From: Shewanella sp. MTB7
GTDB taxonomy: Bacteria > Pseudomonadota > Gammaproteobacteria > Enterobacterales > Shewanellaceae
Assembly (NCBI RefSeq): GCF_027571385.1
Contig: NZ_CP085636.1
Coordinates: 186,001 to 250,000, forward strand
DNA: 64,000 nucleotides
Direction: 5' to 3'
A program made the position numbers and the translations under genes. Shown in pieces: positions 1 through 8,578 of this stretch (position 1 is the stretch's first letter; each line of letters opens with the position of its first letter). The notes beneath the pieces are model-generated. The model saw only the letters and a list, made by a program, of their open reading frames with translations, made no database searches and was not told where the DNA came from.

Positions 1-1
1 T

Positions 2-187
2 GAGCGCTACGTTGCAGGTGACAGCATTCCTTCAGGTGAGTTTTATGAAAAACTTGCTAAGCATGTCACATTTAGTAAATACACCATGTGGTTACTTACT
101 GATGACGTTCAACCTCAGTCCGGACAGATTTGCCCGGCTTTCTCAACTCAAGATACGCAAGGTTCTGTAAAGAAAAAAGCTTATTAA
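2..187 (+). CDS. 3' end of an unidentified prophage gene
   Basis: An open frame enters from the left edge and runs 61 codons to a TAA just before the integrase. The peptide (contains YVAGDSIPSGEFYEKLA and ends SVKKKAY) is not a family I recognise. It has no membrane segment. Its position immediately upstream of a P2-like integrase, same strand, suggests the last gene of a prophage operon. Partial, so the function cannot be judged. Confidence 0.55.
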   Translation, partial: ERYVAGDSIPSGEFYEKLAKHVTFSKYTMWLLTDDVQPQSGQICPAFSTQDTQGSVKKKAY

Positions 188-190
188 TCA

Positions 191-1201
191 ATGCTGAAGC
201 GTTTTATCGCTGGCAGATGCAAGGGGGCTACTATGTCTATTAAGTCAGTCCCTAACGGTTATATGGTCGATGTGCGCCCGCAAGGGCGAAATGGAAAGCG
301 CTATCGCAAGACGTTTAAAACTAAAGCGGAAGCACTTCAATATGAACGATGGGTTATTTCCACTAAAAATACTATTGAGTGGTTAGAAAAACCAAGAGAT
401 GCACGGCAACTAAGTATATTAATTGATTTGTGGTATCAGCATCATGGGCAGTACCTAAAGAGCGGCGCGGCAGATTTAAATCGGTTGAAACGAATTGATA
501 GATATCTGCACTACCTACGAGTTTACCAGTTTACAAAGAGTCACTGGCTTGATTACCGTAATGTGCTGACATCAGAGAACGTAAGCCCAAGTACTATCAA
601 TCGCGATCAAATGCTACTTAGTAGTGTATTTACAGTGTTGATAAAAGCAGGTGATTTTTATCAAGACCACCCACTTAAAGGGTTGGCAAAAATGAAGGTT
701 AGAGCTAAAAACATGACGTTTCTATCATTAGATGAAATACACATGTTGCTCAACAATCTATCTGGTGATGCACTAAAGATTGCTAAAGTGTGCCTTGACA
801 CTGGGGCTCGATGGAGTGAAGCCTCGAAATTAAAAGGCAGTCAACTGGTTAATTGCAAAATAATATTTGTTGATACTAAAAATGGCAAGAACCGAACGAT
901 TCCAATAACAAGTGATCTGTTCAAGGAGCTGTATACGGGGAAAAATGGCACACTGTTTAATGCGTCTTACCATCATTTTAGGGAAGTCATTAAAGGACTA
1001 GATTTTGATTTACCAAAAGGTCAAGCAGCTCACGTTTTACGGCATACTTACGCAAGCCATTTTATGATCAATGGAGGGAATATTTTAACGTTACAACAGA
1101 TATTAGGACACTCTACGATAATTCAAACAATGGCCTACGCGCACCTTGCACCTGATCATCTGCAAGATGCAATCACATTCAGACCATTGACCACAATTTG
1201 A
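191..1201 (+). CDS. int: P2-like phage integrase (tyrosine recombinase)
   Basis: Site-specific recombinase that would integrate and excise a prophage. The C-terminal catalytic half shows the tyrosine-recombinase signature: an Arg in the DTGARWSE segment, then HVLRHTYASHF (His-x-x-Arg), a later His in LGHST, and the nucleophile Tyr in the MAYAHL segment. The N-terminal part (NGYMVDVRPQGRNGKRYRK) resembles the arm-binding domain of P2-family integrases. The full frame is 336 aa; the ATG for MSIKSVPNGY at 233 is an attractive alternative start giving 322 aa. The gene sits at the very left of the window with only prophage-like sequence before it, so an attachment site should lie close to its end, though I could not identify the core. 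Confidence 0.9.
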   Translation: MLKRFIAGRCKGATMSIKSVPNGYMVDVRPQGRNGKRYRKTFKTKAEALQYERWVISTKNTIEWLEKPRDARQLSILIDLWYQHHGQYLKSGAADLNRLKRIDRYLHYLRVYQFTKSHWLDYRNVLTSENVSPSTINRDQMLLSSVFTVLIKAGDFYQDHPLKGLAKMKVRAKNMTFLSLDEIHMLLNNLSGDALKIAKVCLDTGARWSEASKLKGSQLVNCKIIFVDTKNGKNRTIPITSDLFKELYTGKNGTLFNASYHHFREVIKGLDFDLPKGQAAHVLRHTYASHFMINGGNILTLQQILGHSTIIQTMAYAHLAPDHLQDAITFRPLTTI

Positions 1202-1241
1202 CAAACTTAGTTAGTTTTCAAGAGGTTTTGTTAGGTTGGGA

Positions 1242-1277
1242 AATAGCTTATCTTGTTGATTTAAAAGGTAAGCTATT
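1242..1277. repeat. 9-bp perfect inverted repeat after the integrase
   Basis: AATAGCTTA (1242-1250) and TAAGCTATT (1269-1277) are perfect inverted arms around an 18-nt loop. It lies 40 bp past the integrase stop. It could be a recombinase arm site near the attachment junction or a weak hairpin; the sequence does not decide. Confidence 0.4.
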
Positions 1278-1294
1278 GAATTTTAGAACATAGA

Positions 1295-1316
1295 AAACCC
1301 ACTGTTAAGTGGCTTT
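1295..1316. terminator. candidate terminator between integrase and small ORF
   Basis: Short hairpin with arms CCACT/AGTGG around GTTA, extended by AAA/TTT across one mismatch, and followed on the plus strand by T-rich sequence. It lies between the integrase and the convergent small ORF, so it could serve either. Confidence 0.45.
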
Positions 1317-1332
1317 GCTTTATTCTCACTCT

Positions 1333-1521
1333 TTAAACCATATGAATAAAACATAGGCCATACAGCACTGCTCCTACTTCGAATACTGGAGGAGGGGTAT
1401 CGAGAGCGGTCCTACTTGATGCAGTACTGCTAGTTGCAGACATCAGTGTTACTGCGGAATCTGTAGTGTCTAAAGAACCATTACTACCCACGCCTGTAGA
1501 ACTTTTAATATCGTCACTCAT
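1333..1521 (-). CDS. small Ser/Thr-rich hypothetical protein (62 aa)
   Basis: I do not recognise this protein. The chosen ATG at 1521 is preceded by a TTAGGAAT ribosome-binding-like stretch; an upstream ATG at 1551 would add ten residues but lacks a clear site. The first two thirds are rich in Ser, Thr, Ala, Gly and Asp; the last 20 residues change to a hydrophobic tail with PPPVFEVG and YGLCFIHMV. That leader-like front and short hydrophobic, Cys-containing tail could fit a small exported or modified peptide, but there are no maturation genes beside it. It lies between the prophage end and the formate dehydrogenase terminator, so it may be phage cargo. It may also not be a gene. Confidence 0.4.
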   Translation of the reverse strand: MSDDIKSSTGVGSNGSLDTTDSAVTLMSATSSTASSRTALDTPPPVFEVGAVLYGLCFIHMV

Positions 1522-1570
1522 TATTATATTCCTAATGTTATTCGTCATCATTTGAAGGTTAATAAAGCTT

Positions 1571-1600
1571 AGTCAGACAGAGTGTTAAGCCTGTCTGACT
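1571..1600 (-). terminator. terminator after the formate dehydrogenase fusion
   Basis: Perfect 10-bp stem, AGTCAGACAG (1571-1580) and CTGTCTGACT (1591-1600), with a 10-nt loop, 18 bp past the stop at 1618. The following tract on the minus strand is only moderately T-rich. Confidence 0.6.
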
Positions 1601-1617
1601 GAGTTGCTCGACTGTGC

Positions 1618-2163
1618 TTATACCAGGGCTAATTCACTCTCCTTATCAAGCTCAGTTTCAAGCTTATTGGTTTCTTTAACCTTTTCGACTTTGATGGCGC
1701 AGATCTTAAACTCGGGGATCTTGGCAACGGGGTCAAGGGCGTTGATGGTGAGTTTATTCGCTGCAGCCTCGGCGAAGTGGAACGGCAGGAATAAGACGCC
1801 AACTTGGGCACGTTTAGTCACAAACGCGGCTATCTCAATCTCACCGCGACGTGAGTTAATGCGCAACATATCACCATTAGCGATACCTAGCTTCTCGGCG
1901 TCATAGACTGAGATCATCACCCGTGGTTTTCCTAGCTCATCGAGTCCGGCTGTCTTGCGGGTCAGGGTGCCGGTGTGGAACTGCTCCAGCAAACGTCCGG
2001 TTGACAGGGTTAGCGGGTACTCACCACAAGGAGGCTCGGCAGGCAATCGATAATCCATGGCTCTCATCTGGGCGCGGCCGCGAGTAAACGTTTTCATGTG
2101 CAGTATTGGTGTGCCGGGATGACCTACCTCTGGACAAGGCCATTGCAGGCCTGCGATACCTTT
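1618..2163 (-). CDS. C-terminal part of the AegA-FdhF fusion, in the -1 frame
   Basis: This frame continues the formate dehydrogenase after the break near 2161-2165. Read from there it gives GLQWPCPEVGHPGTPILH, then TRGRAQMR, EYPLTLSTGR and RGEIEIAAFVTKRAQVG: the normal molydopterin-dinucleotide-binding C-terminus of FdhF-type enzymes. An in-frame ATG exists at 2097 (159 aa), but it sits inside the conserved domain and has no good ribosome-binding site, so independent translation is unlikely. The tail past the domain is Lys/Glu-rich. With the upstream part, the FdhF-like region totals about 710 residues, close to E. coli FdhF (715). So nothing but the frame is missing. Either a one-base deletion (real or sequencing) or -1 ribosomal frameshifting would explain it. 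Confidence 0.8.
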   Translation of the reverse strand, partial: KGIAGLQWPCPEVGHPGTPILHMKTFTRGRAQMRAMDYRLPAEPPCGEYPLTLSTGRLLEQFHTGTLTRKTAGLDELGKPRVMISVYDAEKLGIANGDMLRINSRRGEIEIAAFVTKRAQVGVLFLPFHFAEAAANKLTINALDPVAKIPEFKICAIKVEKVKETNKLETELDKESELALV

Positions 2164-5100
2164 TTGGTGTTTGGATCCATCGTCTCCCAGCTAATCCCAC
2201 CATATTGCGGCGTGACTTGGGTGATCTCATGCCAAATCTGTTTCTCATCCGTATAGTCCCAATTGGCCCCCAATGCATTGGCAATGCTCTGCACTATCTT
2301 CCAGTCGTGTTTGGCAATGCCTGGCGCCTTTACGGCAACCTGCAGTTGTTGCACGCGGCGCTCGGTGTTGGTGAAGTGGCCCAATTTTTCGGCGAACGAC
2401 AATGCCGGCAAGACCACATGCGCCATGGCGGCGGTTTCGGTTAAGAAGATGTCCTGAACGATCAATAGCTCGGCTTCTTTTAGCGCTTCGACCACATGGG
2501 TCTGATCGGGATCGCTTAGCACTGGGTTCTCACCCATAACATAGAGCGCTTTGAGCTTGCCCTTCGTCAGTGCCTGCATCACTTCTGTGGCGGCTAAGCC
2601 GATTTTGTTTGGCAGCGTCTCATTGCCCCAAGCTTGCTTGAAGTGTTGCTGCACCGCTGGGTCGTCGACCTTTTGGTAGCCAGAGAAGTAGTTGGGTAGG
2701 GCGCCCATATCACAGGCTCCTTGAACATTACTCTGGCCGCGCAGTGGGTTGATACCTGCGCCGCGTACGCCGATATTGCCACACAAGAGTTGCAAGTTGG
2801 CGATGGCAGTGACGTTGTCATGACCCGAGGTATGTTGGGTAATACCCATGGCATAGTAGACTGCTGTTCTTTGGGCGGTACCTATCATCTTGGCCAAGGT
2901 GGCAATTTCAGCCCCATCGACGCCGGTGATGAGTTGTGCATTGGCTAACGAGTATTTCTCTTTCATAACCTCGCTGCGGAGCGCTTCAAAACCATCGACT
3001 CTGGCTTCAAGGTAGGCTTTATCATGCCAGTTATGCTTGATGATCTGCTGCATCATAGCGTTAAGTAGCATCACATCGGTGCCTGGCTTGTGGCACATAT
3101 AGAGCTCGGCGTGATCAGAGATATCGACGCGCTTAGGATCGGCCACGACCAAACGCGCACCATGATTGTGGATCGCTTGCTTAATCTTTGAAGCAATGAT
3201 TGGGTGGGCATTGCTGGTGTCAGATCCAAGGATAAAGATCAGATCCGATTCTTTAATGTCAGGAATATCATTGGTCATCGCACCACTGCCGAGTACGTCA
3301 TACAAGCCGGTTACAGTGGATGCGTGACAAAGACGGGCGCAGTGGTCGATATTGTTGGTGCCGATAATGCTTCTAAACAGCTTTTGGAAGACGTAGTTAT
3401 CTTCATTGGTGGCTTTGGCTGAGGCTAGTCCAGCAACGGCATCACCGCCGTGGGTAGCTATGATGTTACTGAGTTTGTCAGCGATATAATCGATGGCTTC
3501 ATTCCAAGACACTTCAACAAGCTCGCCATTTTTGCGGATCAGTGGCTGGGTGAGTCTTTGCTCACTACCAATAAAATCAAAACCAAAGCGGCCCTTAACG
3601 CACAACATACCGTCATTAACAGGCGAGTTACTATCGCCGCTGATGTGCTTGATGGTGTTGTTTGCTGTGTCCACATGCATGATCAGACGGCAACCTATTC
3701 CACAGTAGGTACAGACGGTGGATACTTGGTTGAGTTTATCGGTCACGCCCTGAGTCTTGTCTCTGGCATCGACCAGTGCGCCCGTTGGGCACACTTGCAC
3801 GCAACTACCACACTGCACGCAATCACTGTCTTTCATGCTGGTGTTAAAGCCGACACGTGGTGCACGGCGCTCTGATGATAAGCTTGAGCTGGGTAATGCC
3901 TGATAGTGGTTTTCAGACTCAAAACTAATGGCACTATGGCCGCACTTACTATGACAGATATCGACGCAGGCGCCGCAACTAATACAGCGGTTAGCATCGA
4001 AAGTGATAAAGGGACTGGAGTTATCGACGCTAAACTGACGCGGCGCCTCCGCTGAGCTTTGGGGCGCTAACGACTTACTGTCGACTTTATATTCGGTGGC
4101 ATAATTGCGCAGCTTGCAATCGGTATTGGCCTGGCAGGCACACTCAAGGCAACGCGCGGCCTCTTTCATGGCTTCGTCGTTTGCAAAACCTAGCTCGACT
4201 TCGCTAAAGCTCCCCAGTCTTTGTGACAGGTTAAGCTCTGGCATTTTTGCCTTAGCTTCGACTTTGGTGTGGGGGTACAAGTCTGCCGACAGTGAGGCTG
4301 TTTTGGTCGCCTTAGTGGCATTGAATTCAAACTTTGTCAGTTCACACGTCAGGCCCTGATTGAGCAGCTTCTCGATGGCGATGGCGGCTTTACGACCGTC
4401 GGCGACAGCGGCAACAGCAGTGGCTGGTCCGGTGCGAGAATCACCGAGGACAAACAGTTTGTCGGTGCCTGATGACTGGCCTGCAGACATGGTGTAGTCA
4501 CATCCTTGGAAAGTGTTCCAGCGGGTGAGGGCAAGCTTGCCGGTTGATAGCTGACCTTGGGGATCGTTAAGGAAATCCATATCTGGGGTTTGCGAAACCG
4601 CAGGGATCACGGTATCAAACGCTTGAGTGAAGGTTTCACCAGTAGGAACGGGAGCGCGTCTGCCAGAGCTATCGGGCTCGCCAAGGGCCATTTTCTCAAA
4701 AGTCACGCTCTTAACGCGGCCATGCTCATCGCCGTGGTTTTCAATTGGATTGGTAAGGAGATGGAACTTTATGCCTTCGTGTTCGGCTTCGACTATCTCG
4801 TAATCTTCCGCTGGCATCTCTTCCTTGGTACGGCGATAGATCAAGGTGACGTCGGCGCCTTCACGCTTGGCGGTGCGGGCACAATCGATGGCGGTGTTGC
4901 CGCCGCCGATAACAGCCACACGTTTGCCTGTGGTATAGGTTTTATCTAAGCAGTGATCTTTAAGGTAGTCGACGCCTAAATAGCAGCCTTTAAGATCGGA
5001 GCCTGGGTAGTTCATCGGTACTGCTTTTTGTGCGCCAATGGCGAGACAAACCGCATCGAAGTCCTCTACCAGTTGCGTGAGGTGAATTTCGTGGCCCAAC

Positions 5101-5951
5101 CTGACATTGGTTTCAATGTTTAAGCCGTTTTGACATAAGAGATCGATCTCTTTGTCGAGGATCGCTTTAGGCAGGCGACATTCAGGAATGCCGTACCGTA
5201 ACCAGCCGCCTGCTTTGGGCATCATTTCATAAATGGTGACCTCATGGCCCGCATTTGACAGAAAGTATCCGGTGCTAATGCCTGCAGGGCCGCTACCAAT
5301 AATGGCGACTTTCTTACCAGTGGCTGGGGCTCTTGGTGGCACATAGCTCTCACTATCGTTAAGGTCTAAGTCGGCGGCGTGGCGCTTAAGTTGTCTTATG
5401 GCAACGGGCTCATCGACTAAGCCGCGACGACACTCTGCTTCGCAAAATGCCGGACAAACTCGTCCGATTGAGAGCGGCAGTGGTAAAGTCTGCTTAATGA
5501 CCTTAATCGCTTCTCTATGGTTTCCTTGGGCGATATGAAAAAGATAAGACTGTACATCGACGCCAGCGGGACACGCCTGCTGACAAGGGGCTTCGCAATC
5601 GGCAAAATGATCGCTTAGAATTTCGGTCAGTGCGGTTTGTCTTAGTAAACTCAGCTGGGCTGATTGGGTGATAACCTTTACCGTCTGTTCATCACTTGAA
5701 TAGAGAGAATTGAGCTGGGTATCACACGCTCTGACAATAACAGGTTTACCTTGCTGGTGAATCCCTGAAATATGTACTTCCACCTGACACAAGTTACAGT
5801 GGCTTTTCTGATTATTGTTTGTGGAAAAGCTGGCGTCACTATGTTGATGACATAGATTAGGAATTGTGATCCCAGCACTTTTTGCAATGTCGAATAAGGT
5901 TGCTTGTGGACTAACTGTGAGCCGTTTACCATCAATTGTAATTTTTTTCAT
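2124..5951 (-). CDS. aegA-fdhF: AegA/YgfT-type oxidoreductase fused to FdhF-type formate dehydrogenase
   Basis: Single polypeptide combining electron-transfer and formate-oxidising modules. Residues 1-80 resemble a [2Fe-2S] domain with Cys 34, 52, 55 and 76. About 119-175 is a GltD-like cysteine region (CEAPCQQACPAG). Two dinucleotide folds follow: AIIGSGPAGIS near 216 and AVIGGGNTAID near 345. CLECAC starts at 601, and two 4Fe-4S motifs follow at 656-670 and 711-721. From 747 an FdhF-like domain begins (CTYCGIGC); its catalytic position is Cys 875 in CARLCHAST, where E. coli FdhF has selenocysteine. In E. coli, AegA and FdhF are separate and both are linked to formate-dependent urate breakdown, so the fusion fits this cluster. 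The frame ends early: 11 codons past an A5G run (2165-2160), the remaining domain continues in another frame. An iron-sulfur and FAD enzyme is certain; the exact electron acceptor is inferred. Confidence 0.88.
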   Translation of the reverse strand: MKKITIDGKRLTVSPQATLFDIAKSAGITIPNLCHQHSDASFSTNNNQKSHCNLCQVEVHISGIHQQGKPVIVRACDTQLNSLYSSDEQTVKVITQSAQLSLLRQTALTEILSDHFADCEAPCQQACPAGVDVQSYLFHIAQGNHREAIKVIKQTLPLPLSIGRVCPAFCEAECRRGLVDEPVAIRQLKRHAADLDLNDSESYVPPRAPATGKKVAIIGSGPAGISTGYFLSNAGHEVTIYEMMPKAGGWLRYGIPECRLPKAILDKEIDLLCQNGLNIETNVRLGHEIHLTQLVEDFDAVCLAIGAQKAVPMNYPGSDLKGCYLGVDYLKDHCLDKTYTTGKRVAVIGGGNTAIDCARTAKREGADVTLIYRRTKEEMPAEDYEIVEAEHEGIKFHLLTNPIENHGDEHGRVKSVTFEKMALGEPDSSGRRAPVPTGETFTQAFDTVIPAVSQTPDMDFLNDPQGQLSTGKLALTRWNTFQGCDYTMSAGQSSGTDKLFVLGDSRTGPATAVAAVADGRKAAIAIEKLLNQGLTCELTKFEFNATKATKTASLSADLYPHTKVEAKAKMPELNLSQRLGSFSEVELGFANDEAMKEAARCLECACQANTDCKLRNYATEYKVDSKSLAPQSSAEAPRQFSVDNSSPFITFDANRCISCGACVDICHSKCGHSAISFESENHYQALPSSSLSSERRAPRVGFNTSMKDSDCVQCGSCVQVCPTGALVDARDKTQGVTDKLNQVSTVCTYCGIGCRLIMHVDTANNTIKHISGDSNSPVNDGMLCVKGRFGFDFIGSEQRLTQPLIRKNGELVEVSWNEAIDYIADKLSNIIATHGGDAVAGLASAKATNEDNYVFQKLFRSIIGTNNIDHCARLCHASTVTGLYDVLGSGAMTNDIPDIKESDLIFILGSDTSNAHPIIASKIKQAIHNHGARLVVADPKRVDISDHAELYMCHKPGTDVMLLNAMMQQIIKHNWHDKAYLEARVDGFEALRSEVMKEKYSLANAQLITGVDGAEIATLAKMIGTAQRTAVYYAMGITQHTSGHDNVTAIANLQLLCGNIGVRGAGINPLRGQSNVQGACDMGALPNYFSGYQKVDDPAVQQHFKQAWGNETLPNKIGLAATEVMQALTKGKLKALYVMGENPVLSDPDQTHVVEALKEAELLIVQDIFLTETAAMAHVVLPALSFAEKLGHFTNTERRVQQLQVAVKAPGIAKHDWKIVQSIANALGANWDYTDEKQIWHEITQVTPQYGGISWETMDPNTKKVSQACNGLVQR

Positions 5952-6109
5952 GGCGTTACCTTAATTATTCCATCTCGACAGTTGGCTTTGATGAGGAGAT
6001 GGTACGAGCATACCTGTGATCAAGAAAAAGAAGACAGCTTGCGTTAATAATTGAAACTTAGGTGGTTAGTGTGTTTCAGGGCTTACTTTAGCTCTTTGAG
6101 GATGTCATC

Positions 6110-6142
6110 AAAATGATCTCCGGCTTTGCCGGAGGTCATTTT
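6110..6142 (-). terminator. strong hairpin terminator after the Tsx-like gene
   Basis: Nearly perfect 15-bp stem (6110-6124 with 6128-6142, core CTCCGGC/GCCGGAG, one G-T wobble) flanked by AAAATGA and TCATTTT. It lies between the porin gene and the AegA-FdhF gene, so the latter must have its own promoter in 5952-6110; I found no sigma-54 site there. Confidence 0.8.
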
Positions 6143-6172
6143 CCTTATTAAGTCTAAAAGGTCCTGATTGCG

Positions 6173-6925
6173 TTAAAGGTGATATTTCACAATCACCGAA
6201 TAGGTGTTTTGATCGATCCCTTCGACACCGTATTTATTCTTCCAGTAGTCGTATTCGATACCGACATAAAGGTGGCCTTTGCTGCTTTCGCCCATAATGG
6301 CTGCGCCTAAGTCATATTTAAGCTGTGGATTAACGTGTATCCCTTCAGAGTAATTGGCATCATCTACGGCAAAGACCCAGTCCACATAGCCATCGAAGAC
6401 TATGCTTGAATTGCCAACAGGGAACTCAATCTTAAATGAGGGAGATACTTGCCAGCCATCACTGATGTTGTCATCACTGATCGCCGAGCGACGGAATAGG
6501 TTTAAATTAAAGAAACTAAAATATGGGATATCAATATCTGAGCCAACACCGTAAAGAAAGCTCTTAACTGGCCCTTCACCTTCTTCTAAGCTTAAGGCTA
6601 GGGATAGATCCGTTACCGGTCCAAAGCCTACCTTAGTATCAAAAATTTTCCCGGCACTGAAGCGCGTGGTTATTTCGCCGTAGGTGGTTTGTTCCTTATC
6701 CACATTAGAGCCATTAAAGTAGGTGACGTCTTGAAAGGCAAACCAATCACCGTATTTCCAACCGCCGGCGGTTTCAAAGGTCAGCGTGGTTTGCTTTTCT
6801 GATGGAGCGAGGTCATAATTTTCGCCATATAGTGCAGTGACACTCACATCCCACCAGTGGATGATATCGCCTGCAAAAGCCTGTGGTGTTAGTAGTAAAG
6901 TTGCAAAGATCCATTTATTATTCAT
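6173..6925 (-). CDS. Tsx/OmpK-family nucleoside-specific outer membrane channel
   Basis: Outer membrane beta-barrel expected to let nucleosides or purines into the periplasm. The N-terminus MNNKWIFATLLLTPQAFA is a signal peptide cut after AFA. The mature protein starts with DIIHWWDVSVTALYGE, the typical opening of the Tsx/OmpK family, has alternating aromatic strands, and ends in a KYHL strand whose final residues suit BAM-dependent insertion. The length (250 aa) is slightly below E. coli Tsx. It follows the purine permease gene by about 50 bp on the same strand and is closed by a strong terminator, so the two are probably co-transcribed. The substrate is inferred from neighbours and family; other OmpK members serve as phage receptors. 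Confidence 0.82.
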   Translation of the reverse strand: MNNKWIFATLLLTPQAFAGDIIHWWDVSVTALYGENYDLAPSEKQTTLTFETAGGWKYGDWFAFQDVTYFNGSNVDKEQTTYGEITTRFSAGKIFDTKVGFGPVTDLSLALSLEEGEGPVKSFLYGVGSDIDIPYFSFFNLNLFRRSAISDDNISDGWQVSPSFKIEFPVGNSSIVFDGYVDWVFAVDDANYSEGIHVNPQLKYDLGAAIMGESSKGHLYVGIEYDYWKNKYGVEGIDQNTYSVIVKYHL

Positions 6926-6977
6926 TTTTATAACCTTTTAATATTTGATTGTTTTTATTTATTCACTAAGCATTAAA

Positions 6978-8354
6978 TTAAATTGCCCATCCGCCAGCAT
7001 AAAATACCACTAGAATTATACAGATAATAACAGTGCCTACATTGAGCTTGCGCCAATCACCGGAAATAATTCGTCCTACTACAAGTGAAGTAAAACCAAG
7101 CATGATACCGGTAACGATATTGCCAGTAAGCACGATAAACACAGCGCAGATTAGGCCTGAAAGGGCATCGACTGAGTCATTCATATTCAGCTTGCTAACA
7201 TTGGATAGCATTAGCAGTCCCACATACATCAAGGCTGGTGCGGTGGCGTAAGCAGGAACCAGATAACTCAGCGGTGCCAGAAAAAGCATACAAGCAAAAA
7301 GTCCACCAACAACCGTAGCTGTTAAGCCCGTTTTGCCCCCAGCTGCAGTACCAGCTGCAGATTCGATGTAGACCGCTGCAGGTGCACCACCCACTGCGCC
7401 AGCAAAAATGCTGCTGATCGAGTCTGATGTCAGCGCCTTACCGCCATTGATGATTTGGCCCTTGCTATCGAGCAAGTTGGCTTGGCCTGCAACGGCGCGA
7501 ATGGTGCCAGTAGCATCGAAAATAGCCGTCATCACCAAGGCTAGAACACTAGGTAAAATCAACGGGTTGAGCGCCCCCATCACATCCATTGTGCCGATTA
7601 AGGAGTTCTCGCCGCCAAAGTCAGGCATAGCAAAGAGTCCCTGATATACCACCTTAGGATCGAAGATAAGCCCAAAAATTGAAATCGCGACGATCACCAA
7701 TAGGATCCCACCGGGGATGCGGCGTTTTTCAAGTCCCAAAATTGCTGCTAAACCTAACACTGACATTAAAATTGGCAGGGAGGTAAAGTCACCGAACGCC
7801 ACCGGTAAGCCTGCGTGAGGGTTTTTAACTACAAGGCCAACACCGTTAGCGGCAATCAAAAGTAAAAACAATCCGATACCTATACCAGTACCATGAGCAA
7901 TACCGGAAGGTAAGTTAGTTAAGATCCACTGCCGCACTCCAGTCACACTAATGGCGGTAAAGATTAACCCCATCAGGAATACTGCTCCAAGCGCAACGGG
8001 GACACTCACTCCTTGACCCAATACTAAGCTAAATGCAGTAAACGCGGTCAGTGATATAGCGCAACCAATCGCCATAGGCAGTTTTGCCCACAAGCCCATT
8101 AACAAGGAGCCAAACGCGGCAATTAAACAAGTGGCAATAAACACCGCGCCGGGATCGAACCCCGCCGCACCCAGCATACTCGGTACCACTATGACCGAAT
8201 AAACCATGGCTAAGAAAGTGGTCACTCCGGCAATTAACTCCTGCCGGACCGAGCTCCCTCGTTTGGTTATTTCAAAATAATTGTCTAAACGATTCCGTGA
8301 AACTAACTCATTTTGTTTTAATGATTCATTGTCTACCGTATTAGTATCTGACAT
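6978..8354 (-). CDS. ygfQ: AzgA-type NCS2 purine permease (YgfQ-like)
   Basis: Inner-membrane proton-coupled transporter for adenine, guanine or hypoxanthine. The protein is a typical multi-helix NCS2 permease of the AzgA branch, 458 aa (E. coli YgfQ/GhxQ has 455). Recognisable stretches are [31 protein letters not shown] and [19 protein letters not shown], the last being the family's substrate-site loop. In E. coli, ygfQ lies in the same purine cluster beside guaD, and here too guaD is immediately upstream on the same strand. The guanine/hypoxanthine preference is by homology and context; I cannot separate it from adenine transport by sight. Confidence 0.85.
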   Translation of the reverse strand: MSDTNTVDNESLKQNELVSRNRLDNYFEITKRGSSVRQELIAGVTTFLAMVYSVIVVPSMLGAAGFDPGAVFIATCLIAAFGSLLMGLWAKLPMAIGCAISLTAFTAFSLVLGQGVSVPVALGAVFLMGLIFTAISVTGVRQWILTNLPSGIAHGTGIGIGLFLLLIAANGVGLVVKNPHAGLPVAFGDFTSLPILMSVLGLAAILGLEKRRIPGGILLVIVAISIFGLIFDPKVVYQGLFAMPDFGGENSLIGTMDVMGALNPLILPSVLALVMTAIFDATGTIRAVAGQANLLDSKGQIINGGKALTSDSISSIFAGAVGGAPAAVYIESAAGTAAGGKTGLTATVVGGLFACMLFLAPLSYLVPAYATAPALMYVGLLMLSNVSKLNMNDSVDALSGLICAVFIVLTGNIVTGIMLGFTSLVVGRIISGDWRKLNVGTVIICIILVVFYAGGWAI

Positions 8355-8578
8355 CTCATCTCTTCCTTTATTGCCACAGAAATGGGCTTAACATCACCTC
8401 GCAAGTGTCTATTTGACTTCAAGCAAGCTCGTCACGGCAAAGCACACTAGGATTTAATCCGTGACTTGATGTTTAAATAGCGTGTCAATTTTTTAATATT
8501 GATTTTTATTTTCAGCCCATATTTCCCAAATATGCCTAGTAAACAGAACTAGGCATGCCTTTTAAATTAGTAGGTAAT

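Noticed and set aside
1604..2457. several plus-strand open frames opposite the formate dehydrogenase
   Set aside because: They lie antisense to strongly conserved coding sequence, lack ribosome-binding sites, and give low-complexity or cysteine-scattered peptides.
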